DNA from: Saccharofermentans sp.
Lineage (GTDB): Bacteria; Bacillota; Clostridia; Saccharofermentanales; Saccharofermentanaceae
Direction of reading: 5' to 3'
NCBI GenBank assembly: GCA_024403855.1
Contig: JAKSRC010000006.1
Coordinates: 20,236 to 84,235, forward strand
Length of the DNA: 64,000 nt
The notes under the pieces were generated by a model. It saw only the letters and a list, made by a program, of their open reading frames with translations. It was not told where the DNA came from and did not search any database. Positions 36,325 through 44,833 of this stretch are shown one piece after another (positions within the stretch are counted from its first letter, which is position 1; each line of letters starts with the position of its first letter). The translations under genes and the position numbers were made by a program.

Positions 36325-37625
36325 GTGTCTTTAAAACCTCCTCCTTGAGATGAATTAACAATGAACGAATCCGGATTTCTTGAAAAACGGGTAAGTCCGC
36401 TCTTCCATACCAATGGCTCATCAGCCGTAAGAACAAAAGCTCGCAAATCAGCCTTTCTTGGGATAGGCGCACCGTCTTCCAGAATGTCCAGATCCTGGAA
36501 ATCAATTACTTCCTGAGCAATAAACCTTCTTGGTTCAGACTTTAACAATGTTACAAAGCTCTCTTTTTGCTCTTTCGTCATCTTATTTCCGAAAACGACT
36601 CCGTAGCCACCGGCTTCAGCAACATCCTTAAGTACTAAATTGTCAAAATTTTCGAGAACGTACTTCATATCATCTTCGTAGAAAGGAAGATATGTAGGAG
36701 CATTAGAAAGGATCGGTTCCTCTCCTAAATAGTACTTAATCATCTTAGGAACGAAATAATAAATACCCTTATCATCAGCGACTCCGTTTCCGGGTGCATT
36801 GAGAAGTGCAACATTACCCTTCTTAAATACATCGTAAATGTGCGGGATTCCGATCAGTGACTCAGGATTGAAATTCATAGGATCGAGATATTCATCCGAA
36901 ATTCTCCTATAAACGGCTCCAACTCGCTCAAGCTTTCCATCTGCCGCAATAAAGTATAATTTATCGTCCTTAACAACAAGTTCAGAACCATTTACCAGAT
37001 GTGCACCTGTCTGCTCAGCCAGATAGCTGTGCTCAAAATACGCAGCGTTATAACGGCCGGGAGTGAGGATTACAGTATGTCCTCCGACATTTACATTGTC
37101 GAATGTTCTTCTTAACAGTTTTGCATAATCACGGTTATCTTCAATTTTCAAATCTTTGAATGTTTCCGGTGATGCGCGTCTGCACAATTCACGTGCGATC
37201 ATTGGATAGGATGCTCCGGAAGGAACGCGAAGATTATCTTCCAAGATATACCAGATATCATCTTTTCCTTTTACCAGATCAATACCCGATATATGTGAAT
37301 AGATTCCTTTAGGTGGTGTTGCGCCTTCGCATTCAGCCATGTAGCCACTGGAGGCGAAAATAAAATCTTCAGGTATTACCCCATCCTTAACGATCTGCTT
37401 CTTTGAATAAATATCTTTTAGGAAAGCATTAAGAGCAACTACTCTCTGCTTCAATCCTCTCTCCAAATATGCATACTCTTCGGCTTCAATGATTCTTGGA
37501 ATAGCATCGAACGGGAAAAGCTGTTCCTTGAAAACATTATTCTTATAAATACCGAATTTCACACCATACCTGGCCAACAATTCATTGACTGTATCTGTGT
37601 GCTCCAACAACTCCAGATGTTTCAT
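36306..37625 (-). CDS. Circularly permuted ATP-grasp ligase (COG2308 type)
   Basis: The 439 residues fit the circularly permuted type 2 ATP-grasp family. Visible are GIDLVKGKDDIWYILEDNLRVPSG (about 118, cited as ILEDNLRVPSG), TPGRYNAAYFEHSYLA (about 188), the glycine-rich VLKDVAEAGGYGVVFG (about 342) and FIAQEVIDFQDL (about 378). These enzymes are expected to form an amide or peptide bond using ATP, with an unknown substrate. ATG at 37625 (MKHLELLEH) is nine bases after AGGAGG; a GTG two codons earlier is too close. It leads the five-gene set with alpha-E, transglutaminase-like and two AstE-like genes. Confidence 0.87.
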   Translation of the reverse strand: MKHLELLEHTDTVNELLARYGVKFGIYKNNVFKEQLFPFDAIPRIIEAEEYAYLERGLKQRVVALNAFLKDIYSKKQIVKDGVIPEDFIFASSGYMAECEGATPPKGIYSHISGIDLVKGKDDIWYILEDNLRVPSGASYPMIARELCRRASPETFKDLKIEDNRDYAKLLRRTFDNVNVGGHTVILTPGRYNAAYFEHSYLAEQTGAHLVNGSELVVKDDKLYFIAADGKLERVGAVYRRISDEYLDPMNFNPESLIGIPHIYDVFKKGNVALLNAPGNGVADDKGIYYFVPKMIKYYLGEEPILSNAPTYLPFYEDDMKYVLENFDNLVLKDVAEAGGYGVVFGNKMTKEQKESFVTLLKSEPRRFIAQEVIDFQDLDILEDGAPIPRKADLRAFVLTADEPLVWKSGLTRFSRNPDSFIVNSSQGGGFKDTWVLSR

Positions 37626-37742
37626 CGACACCTACCTCCTTTTATTAAACGCAGAGATAAAAAACGGCTAAAAATGAATGACTTATAAATCAACGGAATA
37701 AATCAGTTGTTATCTGAGAATTCAGGGATCTACCGCCCCTCT

Positions 37743-38951
37743 TTATAGTGATTCTTCGAGTTTTTGCCTAATTGCCTGAATAAATCCCAAGCTATTAAGA
37801 ACCTGCACATTTTCGAGAGAAGTAATCAATGCCAGATCCTTAGTCATCTTGCCTTCTTCAATCGTTTCAAGCGTAGCTTTTTCGAGCTTATCAGCAAAAG
37901 ACTGCAAGTCCTTCAAACCATCTAACTCGCCTCTTTTTCTAAGTGCACCTGTCCATGCAAAAATGGTAGCAACCGAGTTAGTGGAAGTCTCTTCGCCTGC
38001 TAAATGCTTATAGTAATGACGCTGAACCGTACCGTGTGCAGCCTCATATTCATAGTCTCCATTGGGAGAAACAAGGACCGATGTCATCATCGCAAGTGAA
38101 CCAAAAGCACTGGAAACCATATCTGACATGACGTCTCCATCATAGTTTTTGCAGGCCCAGATAAAGCCGCCCTTTGCCTTCATAACACGTGCAACAGCAT
38201 CATCAATCAAAGTATAGAAATAAACAATTCCCGTTTCGTCAAACTTCGCTTTATATTCGTTATCAAAGATGTCCTGCATAACGTCTTTGAACGTATGGTC
38301 ATATTTCTTGGAAATAGTATCTTTTGTTGCAAACCAGAGATCCTGCTTTGTATCAAGAGCATAGTTAAAGCATGCTCTGGCAAAGCTCTCTATGGATTTT
38401 TTTGTATTGTGAATTCCCTGAATAATTCCGGGGCCATTAAACTCATGTATTGTCTCGCTGATAACGGTTCCGTCTTTTGCTCTGAACACGAGTTCCGCAG
38501 TACCTTCACCGGGAACGATAATCTCTGTGTTCTTATAAACATCGCCATAAGCGTGTCTTGCAAGAGTTATCGGCTTTTCCCAATTCTTTACACAGGGTTC
38601 AATTCCTTTTACAACGATTGGAGTTCTGAATACTGTACCATCGAGCATCGCTCTGATAGTTCCATTTGGACTTTTCCACATCTCCTTGAGATTGTATTCA
38701 GTCATTCTCGCAGCATTGGGAGTAATCGTCGCGCATTTTACGGCAACGCCATATTTCTTTGTTGCATTCGCGGAGTCAATCGTAACCTGGTCATTTGTCT
38801 CATTACGATACTGCAGACCAAGATCATAATATTCAGTCTTTAAATCTATAAATGGAAGCAATAATTCGTCTTTGATGTACTTCCACAAGATTCTTGTCAT
38901 TTCGTCGCCGTCCATCTCGACAAGCGGCGTCTTCATCGCGATCTTTCTCAT
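37743..38951 (-). CDS. icd: NADP-dependent isocitrate dehydrogenase (dimeric, eukaryote-like type)
   Basis: The enzyme oxidises isocitrate to 2-oxoglutarate. The 402 residues have [13 protein letters not shown] (about 11), [19 protein letters not shown] (about 94), the metal ligands in [10 protein letters not shown] (about 250) and [17 protein letters not shown] (about 271), and [12 protein letters not shown] (about 307) that accepts NADP. This is the subfamily of eukaryotic NADP-IDH and not the E. coli type. I start at 38951 ([16 protein letters not shown]), seven bases after GGGAG. The frame extends 21 residues upstream, but these would be encoded by a large hairpin (38968-39016). The gene gives 2-oxoglutarate, so a link to amino-acid ligation by the next operon is possible. 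Confidence 0.94.
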   Translation of the reverse strand: MRKIAMKTPLVEMDGDEMTRILWKYIKDELLLPFIDLKTEYYDLGLQYRNETNDQVTIDSANATKKYGVAVKCATITPNAARMTEYNLKEMWKSPNGTIRAMLDGTVFRTPIVVKGIEPCVKNWEKPITLARHAYGDVYKNTEIIVPGEGTAELVFRAKDGTVISETIHEFNGPGIIQGIHNTKKSIESFARACFNYALDTKQDLWFATKDTISKKYDHTFKDVMQDIFDNEYKAKFDETGIVYFYTLIDDAVARVMKAKGGFIWACKNYDGDVMSDMVSSAFGSLAMMTSVLVSPNGDYEYEAAHGTVQRHYYKHLAGEETSTNSVATIFAWTGALRKRGELDGLKDLQSFADKLEKATLETIEEGKMTKDLALITSLENVQVLNSLGFIQAIRQKLEESL

Positions 38952-38967
38952 AAGATTTCTCCCTTCG

Positions 38968-39016
38968 ATATGAATTTGGCTCAGTTCTTCCAACTTCGAG
39001 AACACCAAATTCATAT
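38968..39016 (-). promoter_or_regulatory. Large hairpin just before the icd ribosome site
   Basis: Twelve-base perfect arms (38968-38979 with 39005-39016; ATATGAATTTGG and its complement) enclose a second pairing GTTCT/AGAAC. The hairpin ends one base before the purine-rich site CGAAGGGAG on the minus strand. It could control stability or translation of the icd mRNA. Confidence 0.7.
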
Positions 39017-39224
39017 TGGTTTTTTCTTACAGAAACATCATATTCACCATCTATGTTTCAGATGTTACAACATCTCCGGAAACAGTGTAATCATAAACAT
39101 ACTCTAATCATTTTCCCTTCCACAGCACTTTTGTTGTATATCTTGATATATAAACTACTTTTGAAATTCGCTAATCCGTATGCAATAATTTTTATTAGCG
39201 CGCTAAATATCGCCTACAAAAAAG
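39017..39224. other. Non-coding region upstream of icd with a GC palindrome
   Basis: I see no credible gene; an open plus-strand frame through here is AT-rich, lacks a ribosome site and runs into the antisense of the synthetase gene. A palindrome TTAGCGCGCTAA lies near 39195-39206 and could be an operator. Confidence 0.5.
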
Positions 39225-39250
39225 AAATGCCAGGAATCAACCTGGCATTT
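39225..39250 (-). terminator. Terminator after the RelA/SpoT-like gene
   Basis: A 10-bp stem (AAATGCCAGG and its complement, 39225-39234 and 39241-39250) with a six-base loop is flanked by T runs on the minus strand. Confidence 0.9.
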
Positions 39251-39271
39251 TTAATTTATCTGTATTTCGAA

Positions 39272-40261
39272 TCAGTCGACGATGTCATTCTGGAATCTAG
39301 AAAGATGTTCGAACGGCAAGATCAGTCTTCCTCTGAAAAGGCCGCAGCCGTCATTAACTACGCTATTGTTGATCGCGCCAAACATATTTACATTCACATC
39401 AGCCAGATTAAGATCATGAAGCTTGACTGACCTCTCATATGCCTCATCGAAAACAGGATACTCGCCATACGGGATATCATCTCTTCGAGATCTCTCCTTG
39501 GCCTGTCTTTTCTCATATCCCAAATGATTTGCCGGACCGATTTCAGCAAAATCGTCCATTTCCTTTGTTCTGAGCTGAACCTCAATATAACTTCTCGAAA
39601 TATTGTCGTATAAAGTTATATGAAGCGACTGATATCCTGTTGAGTTCGGATTTTCGATGTAATCACGGTAATACTGTCTGAGTTCAGGATTAAGCCTGTC
39701 GGAAAAATTCGCTGCTTTCATATCAGAAGGCTGGACGCTAAATCCTCTTTCCTCCAAAAATTCCGGCAGGAAATTTGCAACCTTATAAAGATAATCCAGC
39801 TCGATATCGTTCCTGTTCTCGCCTTCCTTTATATGGCACTGCGGCATCGATACAACTATTCTGTATGCAATCAGATCCCTAAAGCAGTTCAGCTTCTGCT
39901 TAAGTTTTTCAACCGAAGGGAATTCTTTGTTTTGGGTGTAGTAGTCATGCACATATTCGACTATATAGCCGTTGAACTTTTCTTCTGCACGGATCAATGA
40001 TTTAATACGGCCTTTAAAAGTAAATGCGAGGAATGGATATTCCTTTGCCATATATTTATATAATTCCCTTATTCTCTGTGACTGAGAAGTAAGGAATTCG
40101 TTATGCTCCAATATATCGATCTGCTGAAGCAGAAAATTACAATGAACCATATCTATCGGGTTATGGTTCTCTGTTGAATTCTTCTTCAGATCAGCTGCAT
40201 ACTTATGCAATATCTTTAGAACTGTATCTCCGGAAAACAAATAGTCGTTTAAAAGTATCAT
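39272..40261 (-). CDS. Stand-alone RelA/SpoT-domain nucleotide synthetase
   Basis: The 329 residues contain one RelA/SpoT synthetase domain (about 60-260): FKGRIKSLIRAEEKFNGY (about 82, ATP-binding basic residues), DLIAYRIVVS (about 129, catalytic Asp), STGYQSLHITLY (about 208, the G-loop Tyr) and YIEVQLRTKEMDDFAEIG (about 226, catalytic Glu) followed by NHLGYE. No HD hydrolase, TGS or ACT domain is present. The N-terminal 60 and C-terminal 70 residues match no family I know. It is longer than typical small alarmone synthetases (about 210-260). It probably makes pppGpp-like alarmones, but toxin-type synthetases with other products cannot be excluded. GGAGG precedes the ATG. Confidence 0.85.
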   Translation of the reverse strand: MILLNDYLFSGDTVLKILHKYAADLKKNSTENHNPIDMVHCNFLLQQIDILEHNEFLTSQSQRIRELYKYMAKEYPFLAFTFKGRIKSLIRAEEKFNGYIVEYVHDYYTQNKEFPSVEKLKQKLNCFRDLIAYRIVVSMPQCHIKEGENRNDIELDYLYKVANFLPEFLEERGFSVQPSDMKAANFSDRLNPELRQYYRDYIENPNSTGYQSLHITLYDNISRSYIEVQLRTKEMDDFAEIGPANHLGYEKRQAKERSRRDDIPYGEYPVFDEAYERSVKLHDLNLADVNVNMFGAINNSVVNDGCGLFRGRLILPFEHLSRFQNDIVD

Positions 40262-40319
40262 GCTGCCTCCACAGCAATCTAAAATATCATAATGTGCATG
40301 TATTCTTCAATGCGCAAAT

Positions 40320-42665
40320 TTATCCTCGCTCATCCAAGACCTTTTGGACTCTGTTTTGAGCTACTTTTATTACTGCATCAAGCTTTTTCTGCCCCAGGAA
40401 ATACGCCGGCATCTCTTCTATGAGAATCAGGCTTATCGCAGAGTCTTCTGTCTGCATTTTCGAGCTGCTCATAATAACTCTCTCAACATTATCCACCTCT
40501 ATGGAGGAAAACTTCTTTCCGCCGTTATAGGGACTGGATCCGCCTCCGTTAGAATGAGATGAGCCTCCGTTGTTATAGTATGAATTAGCTTTATCAGCCG
40601 CAGCTCTGAAAGCGCTACGATTAATAACAAAATAATCCTGCATCGCCATATATGTCTGAATCTCATCAGAAAGCAAAAGCTTAACGAATTCTCCACAGGC
40701 ATTAACGTCCGCAGCCTGCTTTGATATAGCGACAGAATATATAGGCCTGAAATTCGGTCCGTGACCATCAAGTGAAGGAATTCCCAATATTGTCGGAGTC
40801 TTGATTAAACCTGTTCTGCAACTATAAAAAGAACCAATTCCATAGAAGTTTCCGTAACTTGCATAGTTATATGTCATGTCACTGATTATCTCAAAGGGTT
40901 GGCATTCTTCGGGAACATTATCCTTAACATAATCCGCAAGCTGAGCAAATTCAGATACTGACAGGTCAGCTTTGCCGTCTGCCAAGAACTTTTCTCTCAT
41001 GTCGTTGAACAACATAGCAAAATATAACGCCTGACCGGACCGTATAAGATCTGTGCCATTACACGGCCCTTTGACGAAATTCGGGTACTCTTCAAAAGTA
41101 AATCCTATACCGGAACTTCCGGCAGCTTCCAAATCTGTATATATTCCATTGATGGAAAAGCTTACCGGCAGCTGGTATAGTGCGCCATTAGTTCTGGAAC
41201 CTTCAATAATGTTACTGAAATACTGATCAGCACTTAACCCTTTTAAATAAGGACTCAAGTCGATAAGATAATCCGGATTATTAAGCTGGGTATACTTGCT
41301 CGTGTTGATGAGAATATCCGGACCCTCACCGTTCATCAAGTCCATTGCAAGATCATTACTGAGTTTGTTATCGAGCTCCATTTCGAGCTGCTTATACTCA
41401 TCATCATTCATCCCAGCCGATCCATAGAAATTTGCTGAATCATTGTTATAGCGATCAACATATTTAATAAAGAATCCGGCATTTTCATTGTTGAATCTTT
41501 CAATCGCAGCTCCTAAAGTCTCATCCAGATAATCGGCATATAACTCCAACACCGTCTTTCCTGCATTAGGATTCTTTTCTGCCCTGGTAAGTTCTATGAT
41601 CTGAAAACTGCTCGGCGCACTTTCATATATTGAAGAAGGATTTGTCTGTCCAATAAAAATAAGGGTATCTCCCGTGCAATCAGCCAGATCCAACCCGCTG
41701 ATTATTCCGCAGTTAATGTTGCACCAACTGTAATCAAAAACATCTTCAACACTTTTAGAAGCGACATTAATCGTCGAATAGCCATTGTCATTACGGCAGT
41801 AAGCTATACCGTCCGAACCACAGAAGGTTTCCCCAAGCTTGTTTACATCAAGCCATTTATAATCTTTTTCTTTTGCCTGAGATAATTCACCGGTCACGAG
41901 GTTGAGTTCATAATATCTGTATCCATTATTCGCACTGACAATAACTAATGCTTTTGTATCATCGATTCTCAAAACCGCATCCGCATACAGTTGATTACCT
42001 AACTCTTTGAGTTCGACAGAATTCTTATTACCATCAGGCGATTTGATATTTATGTTGCTACTGCAGTTTGAATTGTCATCCCATATAATTTCAACTTCAA
42101 TTACATATTCACCAACTTTATAAAAATCGGTTGTAGGTATAAATTCACGACTTTGAACAGGCCTGATGTCCAATACCTCTCCGGTTAACGGATCATAATC
42201 TCTTTCTTTTACACTGGTCTTAACAGTGATCCTGCCGTCAGTATACACAGCGTTGTCGATAAATTCATAAGACATCTTATCAGTGCTGAGGCTATTATTA
42301 AGATCAATCGTATTCACGACAGTTTTCGTGTTCTTATCCACTACAGATACAACGCCAAAGTTAAAACTGTTGTAATCAAAGTTATCATAATCGATCTCAT
42401 CGTTCGGTGGCATCGCATATCTTCCACTCGAAAAGACAACATAGTATTTGTCATCTGCTCCTGCAAGTTCGTAACGAAGAAACTCTATGTTTTTATCAGG
42501 AGACGCGCCCGACTCACAATCCACAATATTGCTTGTAAACCAAGGATCATCTTCAGAAATTACAGTTTTCTTTTTCGAGTTCTTACTCTTTCCGCATGAA
42601 ATAAGAGATAATGCCATAAACATTACCAACAACAAACTAGTAGTCTTTAGAAAAGCTCTTTTCAT
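40320..42665 (-). CDS. Large solute-binding lipoprotein (ABC transporter type)
   Basis: The product of 781 residues starts MKRAFLKTTSLLLVMFMALS and has a lipobox LISC with the lipid Cys near 24. Residues about 30-370 are rich in beta strands (KYYVVFSSGRY, YRYYELNLVTGEL) and may be a propeller-like sensor part. The second half (about 375-780) resembles family 1 extracellular binding proteins: LELYADYLDETLGAAIERFN, GEGPDILINT, YQLPVSFSINGIYTD. A Gly/Ser/Asn-rich segment lies near 715-735. No permease or ATPase is nearby, so its transporter is elsewhere. I took ATG at 42665; a TTG nine bases earlier is possible. Neither has a strong ribosome site. Confidence 0.82.
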   Translation of the reverse strand: MKRAFLKTTSLLLVMFMALSLISCGKSKNSKKKTVISEDDPWFTSNIVDCESGASPDKNIEFLRYELAGADDKYYVVFSSGRYAMPPNDEIDYDNFDYNSFNFGVVSVVDKNTKTVVNTIDLNNSLSTDKMSYEFIDNAVYTDGRITVKTSVKERDYDPLTGEVLDIRPVQSREFIPTTDFYKVGEYVIEVEIIWDDNSNCSSNINIKSPDGNKNSVELKELGNQLYADAVLRIDDTKALVIVSANNGYRYYELNLVTGELSQAKEKDYKWLDVNKLGETFCGSDGIAYCRNDNGYSTINVASKSVEDVFDYSWCNINCGIISGLDLADCTGDTLIFIGQTNPSSIYESAPSSFQIIELTRAEKNPNAGKTVLELYADYLDETLGAAIERFNNENAGFFIKYVDRYNNDSANFYGSAGMNDDEYKQLEMELDNKLSNDLAMDLMNGEGPDILINTSKYTQLNNPDYLIDLSPYLKGLSADQYFSNIIEGSRTNGALYQLPVSFSINGIYTDLEAAGSSGIGFTFEEYPNFVKGPCNGTDLIRSGQALYFAMLFNDMREKFLADGKADLSVSEFAQLADYVKDNVPEECQPFEIISDMTYNYASYGNFYGIGSFYSCRTGLIKTPTILGIPSLDGHGPNFRPIYSVAISKQAADVNACGEFVKLLLSDEIQTYMAMQDYFVINRSAFRAAADKANSYYNNGGSSHSNGGGSSPYNGGKKFSSIEVDNVERVIMSSSKMQTEDSAISLILIEEMPAYFLGQKKLDAVIKVAQNRVQKVLDERG

Positions 42666-42796
42666 ATTATTCAAACCATCATCGAAAATAGATATTAATT
42701 AATAACCCCACTACACTATAACTATAACACGCATATAGCAGAGATAAAAACTATACGATCTCAAACTTATAGAATCGAAAATTTCCTGAAAAGCAA

Positions 42797-42827
42797 AAAG
42801 TCCGCAAACGCAATGTTCACGGACTTT
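42797..42827 (-). terminator. Terminator of tRNA-Thr
   Basis: Eight-base arms (AAAGTCCG with CGGACTTT, about 42797-42804 and 42820-42827) are followed by T-rich sequence on the minus strand. Confidence 0.7.
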
Positions 42828-42832
42828 CTTTA

Positions 42833-42908
42833 TGGAGCCATTTGTGGGACTCGAACCCACGACCTGCTGATTACAAATCAGCTGCTCTACCAACTGAGCT
42901 AAGATGGC
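42833..42908 (-). tRNA. tRNA-Thr (anticodon TGT)
   Basis: The minus strand gives a 76-base cloverleaf: acceptor GCCATCT with AAATGGC, D-arm TAGCTCAGTTGGTAGAGC, anticodon stem GCTGA/TCAGC with loop TTTGTAA (anticodon TGT), T-arm GTGGG/CCCAC. The 3' CCA is encoded. The sixth acceptor pair is a C-A mismatch. Confidence 0.93.
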
Positions 42909-42925
42909 ATCCTTTAGCACGGAGA

Positions 42926-42954
42926 ATTATAACCAATCTCTTATTCAAAGTCAA
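42926..42954 (-). promoter_or_regulatory. Promoter of tRNA-Thr
   Basis: TTGACT (42954-42949), a 17-base spacer and perfect TATAAT (42931-42926) lie 17 bases before the tRNA on the minus strand. Confidence 0.9.
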
Positions 42955-43038
42955 ATAGTTTTTTCTATTTTTGAGAAATATTTATTTTCGAGCTCGAAAA
43001 GTCTGAAAATAGCGGTTATCTGTCCGTTAAAAACTTGC

Positions 43039-43536
43039 TCAGAACAGGTCTGCAATCGATGTAATGCCTGCTTTTGCAAGCAAGCTGATTACAAACATAA
43101 TGATTCCTGCAATAACTACGCCTGCCATAACAGCCTTCGCACTCTTCTTCATTCCAAAGTCGAGCATTGAAGCAGCAAGTGTACCTGTCCATGCACCTGT
43201 ACCGGGAATCGGGATTCCTACAAAAAGCATGAGCGCAATGAAAGCTCCACTCTTTTTCGAGTTGGCTGTAAGCTTCTTACCGGCCTTCTCGCCCTTCTGA
43301 AGGACCCACTTAAAAAATCCGCTTCCGAATTTCCATGTGCTTCCCCACAAAAGGATCTTTCTGCCGAACAGATAAATGAAAGGAACAGGAATAAGGTTGC
43401 CGATAACACATACAGCCAGTGTGATGTATTCATTAAGTCCGAATACAGTAACTCCAATCGGAACCGCACCACGAAGCTCAATGATAGGTACCATCGAAAT
43501 GAAAAAGACTAGAATGTATTTAACTATTGTCGGCAT
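43039..43536 (-). CDS. Small multidrug export family membrane protein (COG2426)
   Basis: The 165-residue protein has four to five helices. Recognition rests on the N-terminal segment FFISMVPIIELRGAVPIGV (about 13), with a charged Glu-Leu-Arg in the membrane, and on ALMLFVGIPIPGTGAWTGTLAA (about 105), both conserved in the putative small multidrug export family. Transport has not been well shown for these proteins. A Lys-rich cytoplasmic loop (about 78-98) links the halves. It is 59 bases downstream of the unknown membrane gene and may belong to the dinB operon. Confidence 0.82.
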   Translation of the reverse strand: MPTIVKYILVFFISMVPIIELRGAVPIGVTVFGLNEYITLAVCVIGNLIPVPFIYLFGRKILLWGSTWKFGSGFFKWVLQKGEKAGKKLTANSKKSGAFIALMLFVGIPIPGTGAWTGTLAASMLDFGMKKSAKAVMAGVVIAGIIMFVISLLAKAGITSIADLF

Positions 43537-43595
43537 AATATTCCTCCAAACCGAAATAATTTATCACACAAAGTTCTCAAAACAAAATCAAGGAA

Positions 43596-43967
43596 TTAAA
43601 TGACTTTATCCTTATTGAGAAATGACCTGATCTCATCTCTCATATGATACATCTTCTGGACACTGTTCTCCAAAAAATAGTAGTGCATTACATAACCGAT
43701 TGTCAGTCCGAAAAAGATAGCTACGAGTAAAATTCCTGCAAAAAGAAATTCGACGGGGAGCACAAACAGACAGAAAATCTCAAACAAAAGCCATGTGGCA
43801 AAAGCAAGAGTTACAAGAAGGTGTATATGTCTTTCGTGCTGGAAATACTCTATCTTCTTCTCGAATTCATTAAGAACTTCGAGAGTCTTCTCGCAAGGCG
43901 CATCCTTCATCTCACCATCAATATACTTCTGAACGGCTGTCATTACTTCCAAAACATATTTCTTCAT
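43596..43967 (-). CDS. Two-helix membrane protein of unknown function
   Basis: The 123 residues form a soluble helical N-terminal part (about 1-45, with CEKTLEVLNEFEKKIEYF), a close pair of membrane helices (about 46-92, LLVTLAFATWLLFEIF and FLFAGILLVAIFFGLTIGYV) and a short basic tail. I recognise no family. The ATG overlaps the radical SAM gene stop by four bases, so it is translated with that gene. A role as an accessory membrane protein is possible but not supported by motifs. Confidence 0.7.
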   Translation of the reverse strand: MKKYVLEVMTAVQKYIDGEMKDAPCEKTLEVLNEFEKKIEYFQHERHIHLLVTLAFATWLLFEIFCLFVLPVEFLFAGILLVAIFFGLTIGYVMHYYFLENSVQKMYHMRDEIRSFLNKDKVI

Positions 43968-44833
43968 AAGCCGAACCTCCGATTGATGTAATTTACTACC
44001 TGTCTTTTATTTTTGGTCCATTCAGGTGCAATCAGTATCTTCTTAGGGCCATCGCCTGTAAACCTGTGAACTACTGCATTATCAGGCAAAAGTGCGATTG
44101 CCTCTTCAACAATATCAAAATACTCTTCCATACCAAGTATCTCAACCTGCTTATCGCGGTAAAGCTTTTCTAACGGAGTATTCTCGAGCACATAAAGGCA
44201 TGTGAATTTATAACCATCGCTTCCACTCTCAACGCTAAGCCTTACAGTGTCCATCATCATATCAACATTCTCACCGGGAAGTCCGAAAATAATGTGAGTA
44301 ATGACATTTGCACCAATGGATTTCAGAGCCTTCACAGCATCAACATACTCGCTTGTCTTGTAGCAGCGGTTTATAAATTCGGCAGTTGCATCACTTGAAG
44401 TCTGAAGACCAAGTTCAATAAACAAAGGCATTCTCTTTGCCTGCTTTTCGAGAACATTCAATATCTCACTACCAAGGCAGTCCGGCCTTGTTGCTATGGA
44501 CACGGCCTCAATCCCTTCACATAAGGATGCTTCTTCGAGCGCCTTTTCGAGATATTCCGGGCTGCAATATGTATTGGTAAAACTCTGAAAATATGCAATG
44601 TATCCGGCATCGACGCCCGCCTTATCCTTCACCTGATCAATTGCTTTGTTGACCTGCTCTTTTATCGAATTACCTGAACATGAGAACTCTCCGGAACCAC
44701 CTTCAGAACAGAAAATGCATCCGCCGACGCCCTTGCTGCCGTCCCTGTTAGGACACGTTACATCAAGGGTTATCGATGCTTTATACATCTTATGTCCAAA
44801 TACTTTCCTAAAGTATTGGTTAGCAGTAATCAT
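43964..44833 (-). CDS. Radical SAM protein, YhcC/TIGR01212 family
   Basis: The 289 residues fit the YhcC-like radical SAM family. The iron-sulfur motif is near CPNRDGSKGVGGCIFC (about 27-42), followed by GGSGEFS. Conserved parts are YIAYFQSFTNTYCSPEYLE (about 79), IATRPDCLG (about 116), ELGLQTSSDATAEFINR (about 140) and HIIFGLPGE (about 183). Biochemical function of this group is not established; a role in RNA or protein modification is often guessed. Both ends overlap neighbours by four bases (ATGA), so dinB, this gene and the membrane protein form one translationally coupled unit. Confidence 0.88.
   Translation of the reverse strand: MITANQYFRKVFGHKMYKASITLDVTCPNRDGSKGVGGCIFCSEGGSGEFSCSGNSIKEQVNKAIDQVKDKAGVDAGYIAYFQSFTNTYCSPEYLEKALEEASLCEGIEAVSIATRPDCLGSEILNVLEKQAKRMPLFIELGLQTSSDATAEFINRCYKTSEYVDAVKALKSIGANVITHIIFGLPGENVDMMMDTVRLSVESGSDGYKFTCLYVLENTPLEKLYRDKQVEILGMEEYFDIVEEAIALLPDNAVVHRFTGDGPKKILIAPEWTKNKRQVVNYINRRFGL

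Noticed and set aside
39053..39430. Plus-strand frame of 125 residues between icd and the synthetase gene
   Set aside because: It runs antisense through the terminator and end of the synthetase gene and has no ribosome site.
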